DNA of 64,000 bases from Stutzerimonas stutzeri (GTDB taxonomy: Bacteria; Pseudomonadota; Gammaproteobacteria; Pseudomonadales; Pseudomonadaceae), in the NCBI RefSeq assembly GCF_000952685.1, contig NZ_JYHV01000004.1, positions 127,744 to 191,743 of the forward strand, in the 5' to 3' direction. Shown here in pieces: positions 61,603 to 64,000 of the stretch. The translations under genes and the position numbers were made by a program. The notes below the pieces were generated by a model. That model was given only the letters and a program-made list of their open reading frames with translations. It searched no databases and had not been told where the DNA came from. The first letter of the stretch is position 1. The number at the start of each line of letters is the position of its first letter.

Positions 61603-62043
61603 ATGGAACACTATCAGCTGTTGAATATCGCCCACGCCGCGCTGGCGATTCTCCTGACACTCGGGCTGATCGCCCACATCGCCATGCTGTGGAAGGCCTG
61701 GCGCCGCGCCGATACAGCCGTGCTGCAGCAGAAGCTGCGACGCACGCGGCTGTTTTCCCTGCCCCTGTTGGCGGCCCTGGCGCTGCTGCTGCCGCTGACG
61801 GGCTGGTGGCTGGTGCATCTCGCCGGTTTCCCACTTGGGCAGCTCTGGCTGCTGGCCAGCTCGATCCTGTTCCTGATCATGGTGCCCCTCGCGTTGCTGC
61901 TCGGAGGACGTTTGCGTGCCTGGCAAGGCCTGGGTGATACACCGGCACCGGTCAAGCTGCCGCGCTTCGCGCTGGTCTACGCCGGGCTGATTCTGCTGAT
62001 ACTCGTCGCGATCATGGGGCTGATGGGCGCCAAGCCTGTCTGA
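61603..62043 (+). CDS. DUF2269-like integral membrane protein
   Basis: A 146-residue protein with four predicted membrane helices and little else (for example LNIAHAALAILLTLGLIAHI and FALVYAGLILLILVAIMGL). The pattern, including a His in the first helix and the WW in LTGWWLVHLAGF, is close to the DUF2269 / predicted small membrane protein family. Function is unknown. It follows ilvA by 72 bases on the same strand and converges on the MFS gene. Confidence 0.7.
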   Translation: MEHYQLLNIAHAALAILLTLGLIAHIAMLWKAWRRADTAVLQQKLRRTRLFSLPLLAALALLLPLTGWWLVHLAGFPLGQLWLLASSILFLIMVPLALLLGGRLRAWQGLGDTPAPVKLPRFALVYAGLILLILVAIMGLMGAKPV

Positions 62044-62061
62044 TCCGGGGACGCAGGGCGA

Positions 62062-63285
62062 TCAGGCAGCCTCTCCGGTAGTCGAGCGATACCACCAATA
62101 CCCCGCGAGCAAGGCGAACAGCAGGCTGCCGCTTGCGTAGAGCCAGCCAAAGCCGCCGGTCAGGCTGAACAGAATGTACGCCAGTAGTGGACCGCAGGCG
62201 GCACCGAGGTCCTGGCCGATGGAATAGCGGGTCATGAAGCGCACCGCATCGAGGCGGCTGGCGGTCTCGGCGGCGAGCGCATCGCCGAGCGTGGTCAACG
62301 CCGTAGCGGCCAGCAAGGCCAGTAGCGCCACCAGCAACCATAGGGACAGTGGCAGGCTCAGTGCCATCGGCGCGAAGCTGGCTGCTCCCAACAGAAGGGC
62401 GCCGACCAGCAACGGCAGGCGTCGCTGCGGCTTGTCCGACCAGCGTCCTATCCGGCGAGCCAGCCAGGGCTCCCAGGCCCAGCGCAGCGCTTGCAGAACG
62501 CCGGCCGCCGCGGTGGCGCTGAGCAGCAGGCCGAACAGTTCCAGTTCCACGCCTTGGTAATGGCCGATCAGCGCGCTCAGCGTCGAGGCGAAGATGCCTT
62601 GTATGAGCAGGGCGATCACGAGTCCGGTGAACATCACCGGCCAACTACGCCCGCGGCTGCCGAAGCGGCTGCCGGATGTCTCGGTCGTCCGTGGCTGCAC
62701 ATCGACCGCGGCGGGCAGGTTAAAGCCGAACAGCAGCAGCGGCAGCCCCAGCAATGACAGCAGGCCAAAGGCCCAGGCCAGGGCCGGCAGCCCGATGAAC
62801 GCCACCAGCAAGCCGCCCAGCAGCATGCCGAACAGGCTGCCCAGACGATACAGGCCGTTGTATAGCCCGATCGCATGACCCTGACCGCAAGGTTCGGCGC
62901 AGCGCACCACGGCGGTCAGCCCGCCGATGCGAAACAACGACCAGGCGACGCCCCAGAGTGCGCGTAACAGCAGCCAGGCGACGAAACCCTGGGCCCAACC
63001 GTAGCCGCAGGTGCTGATGGCGCCGAGCAGAACGGCGAGCAGTAGGCCGGTACGCAACGAGATTCGCTGGTAGAGCAGCCCGATCAGCGGATTGATGGGC
63101 AGACGAACCAGGCGATTGATCGCCAGCAGCGCGCCGACCTGCCACAACGAGTCCAGCCCTGCTTCCTGCCAGTGCAGGGGCAGAGCGATGTAGAGCATCG
63201 AGTCGCCCAGCAGGCTGAGAGCCGTGGCCAGCGACACCATCACCACGGGCTGCATGCCCGGTTTCCTTGTGTCTGAGCCGATCAT
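62062..63285 (-). CDS. MFS transporter
   Basis: A 407-residue major-facilitator protein with 12 predicted helices. The loop after helix two carries the basic pattern INRLVRLPINPLIGLLYQR and the central loop between the two halves has a charged run near QPRTTETSGSRFGSRGR. ATG 63285 has GAGGAGG just upstream, so the longer frame to 63408 is rejected. Substrate cannot be predicted; a matching gene lies beside the hisN-like gene in other pseudomonads. Confidence 0.9.
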   Translation of the reverse strand: MIGSDTRKPGMQPVVMVSLATALSLLGDSMLYIALPLHWQEAGLDSLWQVGALLAINRLVRLPINPLIGLLYQRISLRTGLLLAVLLGAISTCGYGWAQGFVAWLLLRALWGVAWSLFRIGGLTAVVRCAEPCGQGHAIGLYNGLYRLGSLFGMLLGGLLVAFIGLPALAWAFGLLSLLGLPLLLFGFNLPAAVDVQPRTTETSGSRFGSRGRSWPVMFTGLVIALLIQGIFASTLSALIGHYQGVELELFGLLLSATAAAGVLQALRWAWEPWLARRIGRWSDKPQRRLPLLVGALLLGAASFAPMALSLPLSLWLLVALLALLAATALTTLGDALAAETASRLDAVRFMTRYSIGQDLGAACGPLLAYILFSLTGGFGWLYASGSLLFALLAGYWWYRSTTGEAA

Positions 63286-63298
63286 GGAGCCTCCTCGA

Positions 63299-63952
63299 TC
63301 AGCGCAGGCTGATGACCTCCCAACCACGCTGTTGGGCGATTTCGCGCAGAATCGGGTCTGGATCGACCGCAACCGGATGACTGACCCGCTCGAGCAGCGG
63401 CAGGTCATTGCGCGAGTCGCTGTAGAAATAGCTGCCCTCCAGGCTCTGTCCGGTCTCCTTCAGCCAACGTTCGATGCGCGTGACCTTGCCCTCCTGAAAG
63501 CAGGGCACATCGGTGAGACGACCGGTGTAGCGGCCGTCTAGCATCTCGCACTCCGTGGCGAGCAGCGTGTCCACGCCCAGTCGCGCAGCAATAGGTCCGG
63601 TAATGAAGCGGTTGGTCGCCGTGATGATCACCACGCGGTCGCCGGCTTCATGGTGCTGGCGCACCAGTGCCTCGCCCTTGGCTAGCACGATGGGCTCAAT
63701 GAAGTCGCGCATGAATTCGCCGTGCCATTGCTCCAGCTGTGCCATCTCGCTGCGACCGAGCAGTTCCTGGCAGAAATTCTGGTAGGCCTCGACATCCAGC
63801 GTGCCCGCGAGGTAGTCCTGATAGAAGGCATCGTTACGCGCCCTGTAATCGGTGGCGTCGACCAGGTCGCGTTGGCAGAGGAATTCACCCCAGGCATGGT
63901 CGCTGTCACCGGCCAACAAGGTGTTGTCGAGATCGAATAGAGCCAGGCGCAC
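63299..63952 (-). CDS. HAD-superfamily phosphatase, HisN/SerB-like
   Basis: A 217-residue HAD-IB hydrolase with the nucleophile motif FDLDNTL at residues 5-11, ITATNR (motif II), Lys in [10 protein letters not shown] (motif III) and [10 protein letters not shown] (motif IV). The relative in P. aeruginosa at the equivalent place is reported as a histidinol-phosphate phosphatase, so that is the leading function; a phosphoserine-type activity is the other option. The start is GTG 63952 with GAGGAAC before it. Its stop lies 13 bases before the MFS start, suggesting an operon. Confidence 0.85.
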   Translation of the reverse strand: MRLALFDLDNTLLAGDSDHAWGEFLCQRDLVDATDYRARNDAFYQDYLAGTLDVEAYQNFCQELLGRSEMAQLEQWHGEFMRDFIEPIVLAKGEALVRQHHEAGDRVVIITATNRFITGPIAARLGVDTLLATECEMLDGRYTGRLTDVPCFQEGKVTRIERWLKETGQSLEGSYFYSDSRNDLPLLERVSHPVAVDPDPILREIAQQRGWEVISLR

Positions 63953-64000
63953 GCCGCGTTCCTCGGAGCGATAAAAGGGACGCGAAGCATAGCGGGATTG

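Overview
The window is GC-rich, tightly packed chromosomal DNA from a gammaproteobacterium of the Pseudomonadaceae, most likely the Pseudomonas stutzeri (Stutzerimonas) group. The evidence is an oprH-phoP-phoQ locus that matches the Pseudomonas proteins closely, and a serA / D-2-hydroxyglutarate dehydrogenase / FAH-family / rpiA / ilvA / MFS / hisN-like block arranged as in pseudomonads. No rRNA, tRNA, prophage, insertion sequence or CRISPR array was seen. Genus and species are inference; the protein families are read from the sequence.

Layout. 0.2-3 kb: an HBM-type chemoreceptor and a lipoprotein. 3.2-8.4 kb: a DUF2147 protein, then an iron-siderophore cassette (periplasmic esterase, DUF2218 protein, TonB-dependent receptor) divergent from its AraC regulator, with a Fur-box-like site between. 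9-12 kb: a diguanylate cyclase between two paralogous periplasmic binding proteins. 12-17.6 kb: FAD oxidoreductase, alpha-carbonic anhydrase, sorbosone-dehydrogenase-like enzyme with a cytochrome c, a DUF1456 and a DUF4168 protein. 17.7-24.9 kb: a histidine kinase / sigma-54 response regulator pair, an NspS/MbaA-like polyamine-sensing c-di-GMP module, and a membrane-anchored monooxygenase-fold protein.

25.4-29.9 kb is an accessory-looking segment: a DUF2235 (Tle-like) phospholipase, a DUF2931 lipoprotein that may be its immunity protein, then a three-gene phospholipid cassette (CDP-alcohol phosphatidyltransferase with a frameshift, acyltransferase, CdsA-like cytidylyltransferase). 30.2-40.4 kb is one long co-directional run: a PfkB sugar kinase, a GH65 phosphorylase, and an eight-gene Mrp/Mnh-like cation antiporter with three NuoL/M/N-type subunits. 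40.4-41.3 kb is an AT-rich island around a small secreted protein made of 14-residue repeats. 41.8-44.7 kb is oprH-phoP-phoQ, preceded by four half-sites at 11-bp spacing that look like an extended PhoP box. 44.7-47.6 kb has a short-chain dehydrogenase, an unresolved degenerate stretch and a frameshifted OafA-type acyltransferase. 47.6-50.6 kb is a curli locus (csgD-like, csgE, two curlins, a CsgC/H-like protein) with no csgG or csgF. 50.8-53.5 kb has an OPT transporter and two small secreted low-complexity proteins. 53.5-64 kb is core metabolism: serA, D-2-hydroxyglutarate dehydrogenase, FAH-family hydrolase, two SdiA-regulated-type proteins, rpiA, ilvA, a DUF2269 membrane protein, an MFS transporter and a HAD phosphatase.

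How the parts connect. Two separate loci pair a periplasmic binding protein with a c-di-GMP enzyme, and a curli locus lies in the same window, which suggests nutrient- or polyamine-controlled biofilm behaviour (inference). SerA makes D-2-hydroxyglutarate as a by-product and the divergent dehydrogenase removes it; a perfect 16-bp palindrome lies between them. Two genes carry apparent single-base frameshifts that could be real decay or assembly errors.
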